From positions 62,001-126,000 of the forward strand of contig NZ_AP025511.1 in NCBI RefSeq assembly GCF_024347635.1: a DNA stretch of 64,000 nucleotides, given 5' to 3'. A model generated the notes under the pieces. That model did no database searches. It had not been told where the DNA came from and saw only the letters and a program-made list of their open reading frames with translations. Numbering within the stretch: the first letter of the stretch is position 1; each line of letters begins with the position of its first letter. Source of the DNA: Vibrio tasmaniensis (lineage in GTDB: Bacteria > Pseudomonadota > Gammaproteobacteria > Enterobacterales > Vibrionaceae). Both the position numbers and the translations under genes were made by a program. Shown here piece after piece: positions 25,196 through 34,235 of this stretch.

Positions 25196-27348
25196 GTGCA
25201 TTTTGGAATCTATGGGCGGTAATTTTAACCTTAATCTTCTTCGTTCTTATGGTATCTGTTGTCGTTAAATATTGGCGTAGCAATCACCAAGCCGATCAAG
25301 ACCACACCCTTGGCACTTTTGATGGGATTGAAGAAAAAGATGCGCCACCGCCAAAACTACTCTTTGTTAGCTATGCTATTGCCTTTCTATTGTCTGCTGG
25401 CTATTTGGTGCTCTACCCCGGGCTTGGTGAATGGGAAGGGTTAGTCGATTGGAAGCAAAGTGACGACAAACTCAGCTTACCCAGCACAACGTTAAACGAG
25501 CAATTCTCTCAAACAACGGAAACCACCCTCGAAGGATTGTCTGGCATACCCGAAATAGTAAACAGCGGACAAATCTTGTTCCAAACTCACTGCGCGGCTT
25601 GTCACCGCGACAACGCTCAAGGTCAGAAACACTTCCCTAACCTTATTGACCAAGAATGGCTATATGGTGGTAGTGATGAAGCGATCATTCATTCGATCGC
25701 CAAAGGGCGAAATGGCGCGATGCCGGGTTGGAGCGAGATAATGCGCCCCGATGAAGTGGCTAAGGTTTCTTACTACTTAGCTTCGCTCAATCAACGCCAT
25801 ACCGATGTTCCAGAGGTGAAAGTCAAAGTCGGCAAAGAGCTGTTTGCAAAATACTGTTCATCTTGTCACGCCGATGGTTCTATCGCGAATCCGGCGATCG
25901 GCGTCCCTGATCTTTCCGACGATATTTGGCTGCATGGCGGCAGTATTGAAGAAATTCAGCACACTATCAACAAAGGCTTGAACAACCTGATGCCTGCGTT
26001 TGATAAACAGCTTACGGAAAACGAGATACTCGCACTGGGTGCTTACATTAGACATGGGGGCTCAGTGCAGCAGCAAAGACGCGCGAACCTAGAAGCTCAA
26101 TCTGTTGAACGTGGAGAATACCTCGCTTATGCCGGTGACTGTGTCGCGTGCCATAGTGCAGAAGGTGGCGAACCCTTTGCTGGCGGGCTTCCTTTTGTGA
26201 CACCTTTTGGCACCGTCTATTCAACCAATATTACGCCCCACACAACAGAAGGTATTGGTACTTATAACTTTGATGATTTCCGAGCCGCGTTAGTTGCGGG
26301 TAAAGGTAAAAATGGTTACCTGTACCCTGCAATGCCTTACACCTCTTATCAATACCTCACCGACCAAGACATGCTCGATTTGTGGGAATACATGCAGTCA
26401 ATCACCGCGGTGCCTCGCCGCAATAACGACAACAGCATGATGTTCCCATCGAATATCCGTCTAGGTCTGCTCGGGTGGAACATTGTGTTCATGGATACCA
26501 ACCCGATTGACTATCAAGTGCCTGAAGAGCTTAAATCGGAAGTCGAAAACGTTGAGAAATGGCAACAAGGGAAATATTGGGTTGCTGGTCTTGGACACTG
26601 CTCTGAGTGCCACACCCCGCGAAACATTGCCCAAGCGCTGATACCAGAACGTATTTTCCAAGGTAACTTGATTGACGGTTGGAATGCGCCCGATATCACG
26701 GCAAACGAACTTTATGTCGATGGTTGGGATGAAGCGACACTGACTGATTTCTTACACACGGGTCACTCAGACAAAGGGACTGCCTTTGCTGGCATGGCTG
26801 ACGTAGTGAAAAACAGCCTAAGTTTGATGACGCGTGAAGATATCGAGTCGATGTCCTATTACCTACTCAGTGGTGACATCAACAACACCATCAGCAGTGA
26901 CGCCGTTCCGTTGCAGCCCAAAGGGTTTGATGAAGACTCTTACGCGACTGACATTTACACCACGTATCGCCAGACATGTGGAGCCTGTCATGGTGACGAT
27001 GGTAAGGGACGTGACCCTATCGCCCCTACTCTGTTGAATAACGGCATTATCATGCACAGCGATGCATTCAACACCATCGCGGTAACCGTGCGTGGCCTAC
27101 AACCCACCTATCTCGACAAAGACAGAAACTTCATGCCGATGGCAAGCTTCGAAGATGTGCTGTCGGATCAAAGGTTGGCTGAGTTGATCACCTTCGTGCG
27201 ATTGCACCTTGGAGATAGAGAGGAACCAGTAACGGCAGAGCACGTTCGAGAGGTAAGAGAAACTCTTGAAGCTGCAGGTTACGCTGGAGGGTTACACACC
27301 ACACCTGAAATGTACGAAAGTCGAGATAAGAACATTAACATTCGCTAA
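25192..27348 (+). CDS. ccoP: Five-haem CcoP fused to a dehydrogenase-type trihaem cytochrome c
   Basis: 718 aa, more than twice the usual CcoP length (about 300). Residues 1-80 hold the two CcoP membrane helices (LWAVILTLIFFVLMVSV and LLFVSYAIAFLLSAGYLVL). Residues 120-295 carry the normal two CcoP haems: CAACH (134-138) and CSSCH (222-226). From about 305 the protein continues with a second unit like the trihaem cytochrome subunit of membrane alcohol/aldehyde or gluconate dehydrogenases: GEYLAYAGDCVACHSAEGG (CVACH 317-321), GLPFVTPFGTVYSTNITP, YLYPAMPYTSYQYLTDQDM, NIRLGLLGWN, CSECH (470-474) and CGACH (596-600). There is no frameshift or internal stop. The fusion could take electrons directly from a periplasmic dehydrogenase; no such enzyme is encoded nearby. 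Confidence 0.92.
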   Translation: MSAFWNLWAVILTLIFFVLMVSVVVKYWRSNHQADQDHTLGTFDGIEEKDAPPPKLLFVSYAIAFLLSAGYLVLYPGLGEWEGLVDWKQSDDKLSLPSTTLNEQFSQTTETTLEGLSGIPEIVNSGQILFQTHCAACHRDNAQGQKHFPNLIDQEWLYGGSDEAIIHSIAKGRNGAMPGWSEIMRPDEVAKVSYYLASLNQRHTDVPEVKVKVGKELFAKYCSSCHADGSIANPAIGVPDLSDDIWLHGGSIEEIQHTINKGLNNLMPAFDKQLTENEILALGAYIRHGGSVQQQRRANLEAQSVERGEYLAYAGDCVACHSAEGGEPFAGGLPFVTPFGTVYSTNITPHTTEGIGTYNFDDFRAALVAGKGKNGYLYPAMPYTSYQYLTDQDMLDLWEYMQSITAVPRRNNDNSMMFPSNIRLGLLGWNIVFMDTNPIDYQVPEELKSEVENVEKWQQGKYWVAGLGHCSECHTPRNIAQALIPERIFQGNLIDGWNAPDITANELYVDGWDEATLTDFLHTGHSDKGTAFAGMADVVKNSLSLMTREDIESMSYYLLSGDINNTISSDAVPLQPKGFDEDSYATDIYTTYRQTCGACHGDDGKGRDPIAPTLLNNGIIMHSDAFNTIAVTVRGLQPTYLDKDRNFMPMASFEDVLSDQRLAELITFVRLHLGDREEPVTAEHVREVRETLEAAGYAGGLHTTPEMYESRDKNINIR

Positions 27349-27417
27349 GTTCTGTACGTATTCAATTTACTCGGTAAGCAGCCACAATACGTTACTTCTA
27401 TCACAGCTTAATCAATT

Positions 27418-27444
27418 AAAAGGAGACCAGCGTGTCTCCTTTTC
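27418..27444 (+). terminator. Rho-independent terminator of the oxidase operon
   Basis: AAAGGAGAC / GTCTCCTTT stem with a CAGCGT loop followed by T residues, 70 nt after ccoP. Confidence 0.82.
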
Positions 27445-27489
27445 TTTGTTATCAAGCTGACACTCTCAACGATTGAGACCACAACACAA

Positions 27490-27499
27490 TTATAACTAA
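27490..27499. promoter_or_regulatory. TTATAACTAA, reverse copy of the moxR/sulfatase motif
   Basis: Exact reverse complement of TTAGTTATAA (seen at about 5348, 5368 and 9850). It lies about 110 bp upstream of the small gene at 27611. It may be chance; recorded because the decamer is otherwise restricted to the sulfatase/MoxR region. Confidence 0.25.
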
Positions 27500-27610
27500 C
27501 TGATTACACAATTAAGCGAATCTGCACACAATGCGATCAATCTCGCAGAACAAATACAGTACTAGATGCATAATATGAAAAATTTTATAAAGGTGCAGCA
27601 GAGGACAGTT

Positions 27611-27838
27611 ATGGATACAACTACACTCATCTACGATACGTTGGAAGGCCTGTCGAGCGCAAAGCCACAGCAACACGCTCAAATCCGCCAAAATCTATAT
27701 AACCAATTAGATTTATCATTTGAGAAGCAGTTGGCTTTATATTCATCAGTTCTTGGCCCAGCAAGTGCTGGTAGATTGACCGACTTGGATAGCGCAGTGA
27801 TCTCTGCAAACAAGATTGTTGGCATAGAAAACAGCTAA
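27611..27838 (+). CDS. Small conserved-looking hypothetical protein
   Basis: 75 aa from ATG 27611, which has AGAGGA at good spacing; the frame extends 15 codons upstream to 27566 without a ribosome-binding site. The protein is soluble, mostly helical (LIYDTLEGLSSAKPQQHAQIRQNLYNQLDLSFEKQLALYSSVLGP), with no cysteine and no known motif. A clear terminator follows. I do not recognise a family. The codon pattern and bracketing signals support a real gene. Confidence 0.68.
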   Translation: MDTTTLIYDTLEGLSSAKPQQHAQIRQNLYNQLDLSFEKQLALYSSVLGPASAGRLTDLDSAVISANKIVGIENS

Positions 27839-27863
27839 ACAACCTTTAACCTATCTCAATTTT

Positions 27864-27888
27864 AACGCTGCCATTGTGCAGCGTTTTC
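27864..27888 (+). terminator. Rho-independent terminator after the small gene
   Basis: AACGCTGC-CATTG-TGCAGCGTT followed by TTCTTGTTTTT. Confidence 0.72.
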
Positions 27889-27956
27889 TTGTTTTTGGCG
27901 GACGTTTTTCTAAAGTAGATAGCTTCTAACGTAGATAACCTACGCAGAAAATTGGA

Positions 27957-29249
27957 TTATTTCGGCAGGTTCTCTAACGCATCAACCATCGTCATTAGCT
28001 TATCGACGATTCGTTCACCATCCATTCTCAAACCATTGTGCTCATACTCGTTGGTAATCCACGCTTTTGAGTTTGGAATGTTCGCCAGTGTTTCGCGGCT
28101 GTAATCCAGCTCTACATACATATCATCCGCATAAACCGCACATGCCATCGGAACCGTATTCTTACTCAGCTGCTCTGCATTGTACAAAGAACCCCAGTCC
28201 GACTTCTCGGCCAACATGTTTGCCGCTTCACGTAATGGCTTCAGCGTTTCTAGTTGGTCGAACATCCATGGGTACACCATTTCTCCGGTAAACCAGAACT
28301 CGCTACCCGTTTGGTAGTTAAAGTGTGGGTACTGCTCGCGTACTCTGTGTGCAGACCAGTTAGACGCTGCACCTTGGCAGTAAATCGATTCATGCAGAAT
28401 CGCGTAGATAGGGTTCGTTAGGTAGCCCTGCTCTTGCTGCATTTGATTTAAGAAGCTGTAGCTCAACTGCTTGCTTCCGTTCATTTCAACAAACGCACTC
28501 TCCAGTGTGAAGTACATTGGAAGGTTTGCTTCGCCGCCACCAAGATTAATACCGATCAACTGGAACTGTTCAACGCTAAACACCTGACCGTTTGGCAGTC
28601 TCACATCATTGTTAAGCAGGTAATCAGAGATCTCACGACACATAGCTTGTGCTAATGGGAACTGAGCAAAAAAGGCTCTGTTTTTGTCTTCTACACGCTT
28701 GTAAGTCGCACGATAAACATCGTCAGCTTCTCGCTCAATAGACGGAATGCCGCCCGTCACATAACAGCGCTGCAAGCTCTGTGGAAACAGTGACAAATAG
28801 CTCAGTGTACAGAAGCCACCGAAGCTTTGACCAATCGTCGACCATTGTTTAACACCGAATTGCTCACGAATCGCTTCAGCGTCTCGAACGATGTTGTCCG
28901 CTCTGAAATGCGTTAAGTATTCGACTTGTTGCTCTGGCGATAAGTGCGCCAAAGTTTCATGGCTAATCACCGTGCTGTTACCTGTACCACGTTGGTCTAG
29001 AAACAGAACACGATAGTTTTGTAATGCACGCTTTAGCCAACCTGATTGACCGCTCACTCGAGGAGATGGAAAGCCTGGGCCGCCCTGAAAGTAGATAAGC
29101 CACGGCAGCTCTTGCGTATCTTTAGCGAGATCAACCAGCTCACGTGCGAAGACTTGGATCTGTTGTCCATCTTTGGCTTGGTAATCGAGTGGCAACTCAA
29201 AAGTGTGCTGACGATACAGGGTGGTTCCATCAATAAAGTTAGCTTGCAC
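27957..29249 (-). CDS. Prolyl aminopeptidase (proline iminopeptidase), S33 alpha/beta hydrolase
   Basis: 430 aa, matching the long Aeromonas-type prolyl aminopeptidases. Oxyanion-hole motif LIYFQGGPGFPSPR, then LFLDQRGTGNST, nucleophile elbow IGQSFGGF, and the C-terminal acid and histidine regions (AVYADDMYVELDY; NEYEHNGLR). The enzyme releases N-terminal proline from peptides in the cytoplasm. GTG start preceded by AAGGAATGAAGC. Separated from the leftward catabolic cluster by 360 bp and a terminator, so a separate unit. Confidence 0.92.
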   Translation of the reverse strand: MQANFIDGTTLYRQHTFELPLDYQAKDGQQIQVFARELVDLAKDTQELPWLIYFQGGPGFPSPRVSGQSGWLKRALQNYRVLFLDQRGTGNSTVISHETLAHLSPEQQVEYLTHFRADNIVRDAEAIREQFGVKQWSTIGQSFGGFCTLSYLSLFPQSLQRCYVTGGIPSIEREADDVYRATYKRVEDKNRAFFAQFPLAQAMCREISDYLLNNDVRLPNGQVFSVEQFQLIGINLGGGEANLPMYFTLESAFVEMNGSKQLSYSFLNQMQQEQGYLTNPIYAILHESIYCQGAASNWSAHRVREQYPHFNYQTGSEFWFTGEMVYPWMFDQLETLKPLREAANMLAEKSDWGSLYNAEQLSKNTVPMACAVYADDMYVELDYSRETLANIPNSKAWITNEYEHNGLRMDGERIVDKLMTMVDALENLPK

Positions 29250-29610
29250 GCTTCATTCCTTTTTATCTGATTCTAAAGTCATCGGTACGAATAAAAACGG
29301 CGCCCTTTGGCACCTTCCTTAGCAAGATACGCATACTAGCTTGTAAATGAAACCGTTTGTTGAACCTGAATGTGAAGGTACTTCATTAAATCGCCCAATT
29401 AGCTTTAAACGCGTAACAACTTGTTTCAAAACAGAAGGTTTAAAGAGGGTTATTGAGAGGAAGAATGAAAACGGGAGACAAATAAAAAGAGCTTAACGAG
29501 GTGAGGATACGTTAAGCTCTTTGGTTTTATCTGTGTTGATAAACTAACTGGCTTACTCGCTGTTAATCTATCGAACCTGTTAGTTCTAATGAACCTATTA
29601 AATCTAGCGA
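29250..29610. other. Intergenic region downstream of the catabolic cluster
   Basis: About 360 bp. Contains the terminator at 29486-29528 and presumably the promoter of the aminopeptidase gene; nothing else recognisable. Confidence 0.5.
29486..29528 (-). terminator. Terminator of the leftward catabolic cluster
   Basis: 13-bp stem AAAGAGCTTAACG / CGTTAAGCTCTTT, 11-nt loop; on the minus strand the stem runs into TTTTTATTT. Confidence 0.82.
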
Positions 29611-30348
29611 CTACGAAGCCGTCAGTTCACCGGCACCTTGAGTCGAGCGTTCGCTGCTCTGAACTAAGATTGCGGTAGCGGTCTCTTTCAGTGCCGACCA
29701 CTCCCCATCATCAACCTCAATACCATCGTTCCACGCTTTCTCTTGAGTTTTAAAAAGCGCTTCTGATTCAATGTGTGTTTGGTAGCCATCTGACAAACGT
29801 TCGATATCGAAATCCTGGACGGAAAGTTCGATGGTCATATTGTGGATATGTTCGTACGATGCCAGTAGCAAATCTGATAAAAACAGTTCTGGAGCAACGC
29901 AACCACGATTAAGAACACACAAAGTGCTCTTAGGGTTAGAGCCGTTATCCCAACGTGCCATGCACGCAATACCTTTTGCAGCTAGCTTTACAAGCTCGCT
30001 ATACGCCAACCAACGGTTGTGGCAGTTATTTAACTCAATTTTCAGCGTCTTTTTACCGACCATTTTTTCAATGGCGTAATCGATAACCACAGGAAGGTGA
30101 CACGCTAAGCTCGCCTTGTGCAGGTCGACTTCAACAGTGTTATCGCTGCGTACTTGAATGTCTACAGGGCAATCGTCTTCTAACCCCATAAAGTTGCTCG
30201 CATTATTAAAATGACGAACACCATCCAAACCGACCATTTGTAAATCTGCCACCATGTTCGCTATCACATCGGCTTCACCACATGTACGACGCATACCCAA
30301 AAAGGCTTTATTAACGGCCGCTACCAGTTCATTGTGAGAAACGATCAT
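29611..30348 (-). CDS. DUF3726-like protein, last gene of the BCCT/dipeptidase cluster
   Basis: 245 aa, soluble. The N-terminus (SHNELVAAVNKAFLGMRRTCGEADVIANMVADLQMVGLDGVRHF) loosely recalls the start of the Ldh/MDH type-2 oxidoreductase family (a helix ending in a conserved G and H), but no nucleotide-binding motif is obvious, so a catalytic role is unproven. The rest has no recognisable motif. It overlaps the preceding 607-aa gene by 4 nt, so the two are translationally coupled and likely work together. I assign it to DUF3726 from memory, not from a search. Confidence 0.62.
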   Translation of the reverse strand: MIVSHNELVAAVNKAFLGMRRTCGEADVIANMVADLQMVGLDGVRHFNNASNFMGLEDDCPVDIQVRSDNTVEVDLHKASLACHLPVVIDYAIEKMVGKKTLKIELNNCHNRWLAYSELVKLAAKGIACMARWDNGSNPKSTLCVLNRGCVAPELFLSDLLLASYEHIHNMTIELSVQDFDIERLSDGYQTHIESEALFKTQEKAWNDGIEVDDGEWSALKETATAILVQSSERSTQGAGELTAS

Positions 30349-32168
30349 AACGATTTACCTCCATGTTGAGCGTTGATATGTGTAGGAACTTTATTTGAGT
30401 CAGCGAGCTCCGCTTCACTTGGTGCTTCACTTGGTAAGACTGGGAACACCCATTCGTCCTGATGAATTTCATCAAGCAGTGGCGCTCCTTGGAAAAACGT
30501 CACTCGTACCCAGCGATCTGAGCGAGGATCAAACTTAGTCGCACCAAACATTGCTAGCTTACAACGCAGTAAGTGCATTGGCGGCGAATCTTGGTGAAGC
30601 ACATTCATTTGAATGTCGCCCATCGCCTTGTTACCTAGCGTCCACACACGGCGCGCAATTGCACGGTGTTGCGGCTGTTTAACAAGGAATTCGGCCAATG
30701 AAAGCTCAGGCGCAAATTGCAATAAAGCATGGTACAAACGATAAGCTTGACGGCCAATATCCAACGGCAGTTCACGCTCTTCACCCAACTCTTCGCCTCG
30801 AACTCCGAGCCTTGGCTCTTCTTTGTCTTGAGAGCGATACCAGAACCAGTAGTTGTTTTCTGCTTTAGTAAAGTCGGTCGTGATCGCCCAACGGTACTTT
30901 TCTTCTAGTACAACCAGAAGGTCTTGAATCTTTTTGCCGCTAGGAAGCGACAGTGTTTCGCTGCAATTCATTTGCTCTTGATGAGCGTCCACTAATTCTG
31001 GGTACAATTCCATCAAACATGAGATAAGGATTTCTTGGGCTTCCATACTCATTTGCTTAGATTGCTCGACTAACTGCGACCATGTATCGCACAGGCTGAC
31101 AGAAGCTTCTAATGATTGTTCTGTGTGCTTCAAATCATCAACAGCAGCTTTGTTCAGCTCTTGCTGTGTTTCATTGATGGTAACGACTTGTTCTAAATGA
31201 CAAATCGCTTTTTTAACTAAGGTACGTAGTGGCTCGATCAACGCCGTATCAGTTTCACTGGACAACACGTCCGCCAATGCATGTTCACGGGTTGTCATCC
31301 ACTGGTCGACAATACTAGGGTGGTTAATAAGGTATGGCGCCATGCCTAAACCAGTTGCATTACCAACACCAAGGTAACGTTGTAATCCTCGATGCAAGGT
31401 AATCGCTTGTTCACCGCCCTGTTGTTCGGCTAGGTAATGAACCCAGTCTAAGCTGAACTCACGCAGCATATACACCGCACACATTTGAGCGCTAAACGAC
31501 TGATTAAAATCTTCATTTTTCTCTAAGATTTTAAAATCAGCGATGCCAAATTTGCCATTACCATAAACGGCAGTGGTTCGCAGGATGTAGCCTACTTCAG
31601 CCAGTTCTTTGGGCGTTGGTTGAACACCTTTAGCCAGGTGACTAACGATATGTTCAAACACACGTACACTTTTGTTTGCACGCGCTAAAACAAGCACATT
31701 GTTAGGATTACGGCCAGCTTCTTGAAGCGGTACATTCGCACGAAGTCTTTCAAGTAGGGTGACATCAACATCACCAAGAACAAGCGCAAACGTTACGTCC
31801 CACTTTTCAGCAATTACACGGTCATTTCGTTCGTCATCTGCAATCTCATCGCAGAAAACAACCAAATGATAAACATGGTTTGGCGTCGCAAGCTTATAGA
31901 TAACATGACCAAAACCTTGAGCGTCTAATTGCCACTCATGTTTCGTCACTTTCCATTCTTGCTGCGCCATTTTACGAATCAGAGTTCTAACGAAGCTGAT
32001 ACGTGTTTGGTGCATTGCACCTAGCCTTTCCGGTGCCATGACGACAGTCGCGTCACGTAGTGCTGATTCAGTGTAGGTAGAACGATGTGCATCCATTTTG
32101 CTCACCACCTTATAGTTATAGGATTTTGCTAGCCATTCAGAACCGATCGTTGCCATCATTTGAAGCAT
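30345..32168 (-). CDS. Large soluble protein of unknown function (607 aa)
   Basis: 607 aa without signal peptide or membrane helix. The N-terminal third has an alternating strand/helix pattern (FGHVIYKLATPNHVYHLVVFCDE, VTFALVLGDVD); the centre is helical with a coiled-coil-like stretch (about 330-380); the C-terminal third has many Trp and Arg residues (YNYWFWYRSQ-type, WVRVTFFQGAP). I recognise no catalytic motif. There are three nearby candidate starts (32168, 32159, 32156) and no strong ribosome-binding site decides. It overlaps DUF3726 by 4 nt and follows the BCCT transporter gene in the same direction. Its constant companion appears to be DUF3726, suggesting a two-component enzyme or assembly factor of the cluster (inference). 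Confidence 0.7.
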   Translation of the reverse strand: MLQMMATIGSEWLAKSYNYKVVSKMDAHRSTYTESALRDATVVMAPERLGAMHQTRISFVRTLIRKMAQQEWKVTKHEWQLDAQGFGHVIYKLATPNHVYHLVVFCDEIADDERNDRVIAEKWDVTFALVLGDVDVTLLERLRANVPLQEAGRNPNNVLVLARANKSVRVFEHIVSHLAKGVQPTPKELAEVGYILRTTAVYGNGKFGIADFKILEKNEDFNQSFSAQMCAVYMLREFSLDWVHYLAEQQGGEQAITLHRGLQRYLGVGNATGLGMAPYLINHPSIVDQWMTTREHALADVLSSETDTALIEPLRTLVKKAICHLEQVVTINETQQELNKAAVDDLKHTEQSLEASVSLCDTWSQLVEQSKQMSMEAQEILISCLMELYPELVDAHQEQMNCSETLSLPSGKKIQDLLVVLEEKYRWAITTDFTKAENNYWFWYRSQDKEEPRLGVRGEELGEERELPLDIGRQAYRLYHALLQFAPELSLAEFLVKQPQHRAIARRVWTLGNKAMGDIQMNVLHQDSPPMHLLRCKLAMFGATKFDPRSDRWVRVTFFQGAPLLDEIHQDEWVFPVLPSEAPSEAELADSNKVPTHINAQHGGKSL

Positions 32169-32396
32169 TCGTTTTTACAGTGTGTTGGTTAGCTTTCACG
32201 TTATTTGGGGTAAGTGAACTCACCCCTTATTATTTGTCCTAACTAGATCGATTGACCTAAATACGTGCCGCCCGGTGTATCTTCACCAGTACGGGTTTCC
32301 TCTTCCTTTCGGAATCTTGTGTCAGCCTTCTTTCAAAGGCTGAAACCTTGTTTCTCTTTCATTTTTAGAGAGCGTTTTCTCTACAGGCTCTTTTCT

Positions 32397-34004
32397 TTAC
32401 AGACCCTGTTCTTTTGCCATCTTGATTGCGATTTGAGGCGCATTCCAAAGCGATGGCAGTAAGATTATGGACACCGGTACCGCTGTGATTACAATGAACG
32501 ATTGCAGCGCGGAGATTCCGCCTGAACCTAGGGAAATCAGAATCAATGCAGTTACCCCCATCATCACACCCCAGAAAGTACGAATAATTGCGTTAGGCTC
32601 AGTCTCACCACTGACTACCACACTGATGGTGTAAGTCATCGAGTCACCGGTCGTTACGATGAAGATCGTGGTTAAAATCAAGAACAGAATAGAGATAAGC
32701 ATTGGCATAGGTAGCTGCTGAGTTACCGCCAGTAGTGCGCCTGGTAAGTTGAACCCTTCGAACGCTTTACTTACGCTACCTGGATCTGCAATTTCGAACG
32801 CAAGACCAGAGCCACCAACAATCGTGAACCAGAAGCAAGTTACAAACGGTGCAATAAGGCTAATGGTTGATACCAATTGGCGAATACTACGACCGCGTGA
32901 AATACGAGCGATGAAGATTGCCATCATTGGGCCGTAACCTAAGAACCAACCCCAGAAGAACACTGTCCACCAGCTTAACCAACCTTCGTCACCACGGTAT
33001 GTTGCCATTGGGATGAAGTTATCTATCATGCTGCCTACACCTTGGATGTAGCCATTGAAGATGAAGTTCGTTGGACCGAAGATAAGGATGTAGACCATCA
33101 ATGCCATTGCTAAAATTACGTTGTAACGGCTTAGCATTTGCATTCCGCGATTAAGACCACTTAATGCAGACAATGTGTAAAGCACGATAGCGAACAAAAT
33201 AATGATTAGCTGTGTTGTGAAGCCATCTGGAATACCAAACAGTTCGTTCAGAGCGTAGCTGACTTGCAAGCCTAAGAAACCAATCGGACCGATAGTACCC
33301 GCCGCTACAGCGACAATACAACATGCATCAATCAGTGCGCCGGTGTGGCCTTTCAGTGCTCTTTCGCCCAAAACTGGGTAAAGCAAAATACGAGGTTTAA
33401 GAGGCAAGCCTTTGTCGTAGTGAAGATGCATTACCACGATAGACGTTAAGCTGCCCACAATTGCCCATGCGAGGAAGCCCCAATGCATGAATGATTGTGA
33501 TAACGCATTCACCGCGCCTTGCTGTGCGTTTTCTTGTGCGCCATACAACGGTGGTGGGTTAACGTAGTGAGCGATAGGCTCTGCTGCCGCCCAAAATACA
33601 CCGCCGCCCGCAAGTAGCGTACAGAAGATGATAGCCATCCAACGGAAGCCATCCATTTCAGGTTTCGCGATGCCGCCTAGGATAACCTTGCCTGTTCGCC
33701 CTGCCGCCAGGCCAAGACCAATAAGAAAAGTCAGAAGAAGAAGCATTTGCCAATAAGGGCCGAACACTTTTACCGACCAAGCAAAGCCTGTATTTACTAA
33801 GCTTGATAGCAGCTCGCCATCAAATAAAGCAAGCGCCACGAACAGAGCGATAAAACCGCCGCTGTACCATAATGCTGGGTTGGTAAGTCCTAATTTGTCT
33901 GAAGTCGATTCAGACTGGTTTGTGTTGCTTTTTGCATTAATTGCTGTGTGTGCTTGACCCGCATTTACGTTTGAAGATTTCACGCTATTGGTTAAATCAG
34001 ACAT
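32397..34004 (-). CDS. BCCT family transporter (betaine/carnitine/choline type)
   Basis: 535 aa, 12 transmembrane helices. BCCT hallmarks: GVFWAAAEPIAHYVNPP, SFMHWGFLAWAIVGS, and WWTVFFWGWFLGYGPMMAIFIARISRGRSIRQ with the conserved tryptophan-rich substrate box. The cytoplasmic N-terminal extension (about 50 aa) is rich in Asn/Ser/Thr. BCCT proteins take up quaternary ammonium compounds or similar zwitterions with Na+ or H+; its position in a dipeptidase/aldehyde dehydrogenase cluster points to nutrient uptake rather than osmoprotection. SD: TGGAGTCAGAG. Substrate not predictable. Confidence 0.92.
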   Translation of the reverse strand: MSDLTNSVKSSNVNAGQAHTAINAKSNTNQSESTSDKLGLTNPALWYSGGFIALFVALALFDGELLSSLVNTGFAWSVKVFGPYWQMLLLLTFLIGLGLAAGRTGKVILGGIAKPEMDGFRWMAIIFCTLLAGGGVFWAAAEPIAHYVNPPPLYGAQENAQQGAVNALSQSFMHWGFLAWAIVGSLTSIVVMHLHYDKGLPLKPRILLYPVLGERALKGHTGALIDACCIVAVAAGTIGPIGFLGLQVSYALNELFGIPDGFTTQLIIILFAIVLYTLSALSGLNRGMQMLSRYNVILAMALMVYILIFGPTNFIFNGYIQGVGSMIDNFIPMATYRGDEGWLSWWTVFFWGWFLGYGPMMAIFIARISRGRSIRQLVSTISLIAPFVTCFWFTIVGGSGLAFEIADPGSVSKAFEGFNLPGALLAVTQQLPMPMLISILFLILTTIFIVTTGDSMTYTISVVVSGETEPNAIIRTFWGVMMGVTALILISLGSGGISALQSFIVITAVPVSIILLPSLWNAPQIAIKMAKEQGL

Positions 34005-34235
34005 ACTCTGACTCCAGAGGTTTCTTTGCAGCTGTCATTTTAATGACGACTACAAGAGGTGTATTTAACACCTGCCCTATTGTTTTTTGTGTTGGGCAGG
34101 CTAATCCATGTTTGGGTTACCGCGTTGCGAAATAGACCGTTGTTCCTTTTAAATAGTGAAATTGGTTACAACAGCACGTCTAAATGAACGTTTATTAGAA
34201 GGCTGCTAATTTGATGATTGCTAGTGAAAAAACAC

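Noticed and set aside
26834..27057. Overlapping open frames on both strands inside ccoP
   Set aside because: They lie entirely within the fused ccoP gene in other frames, have no ribosome-binding site and read as shadow protein.
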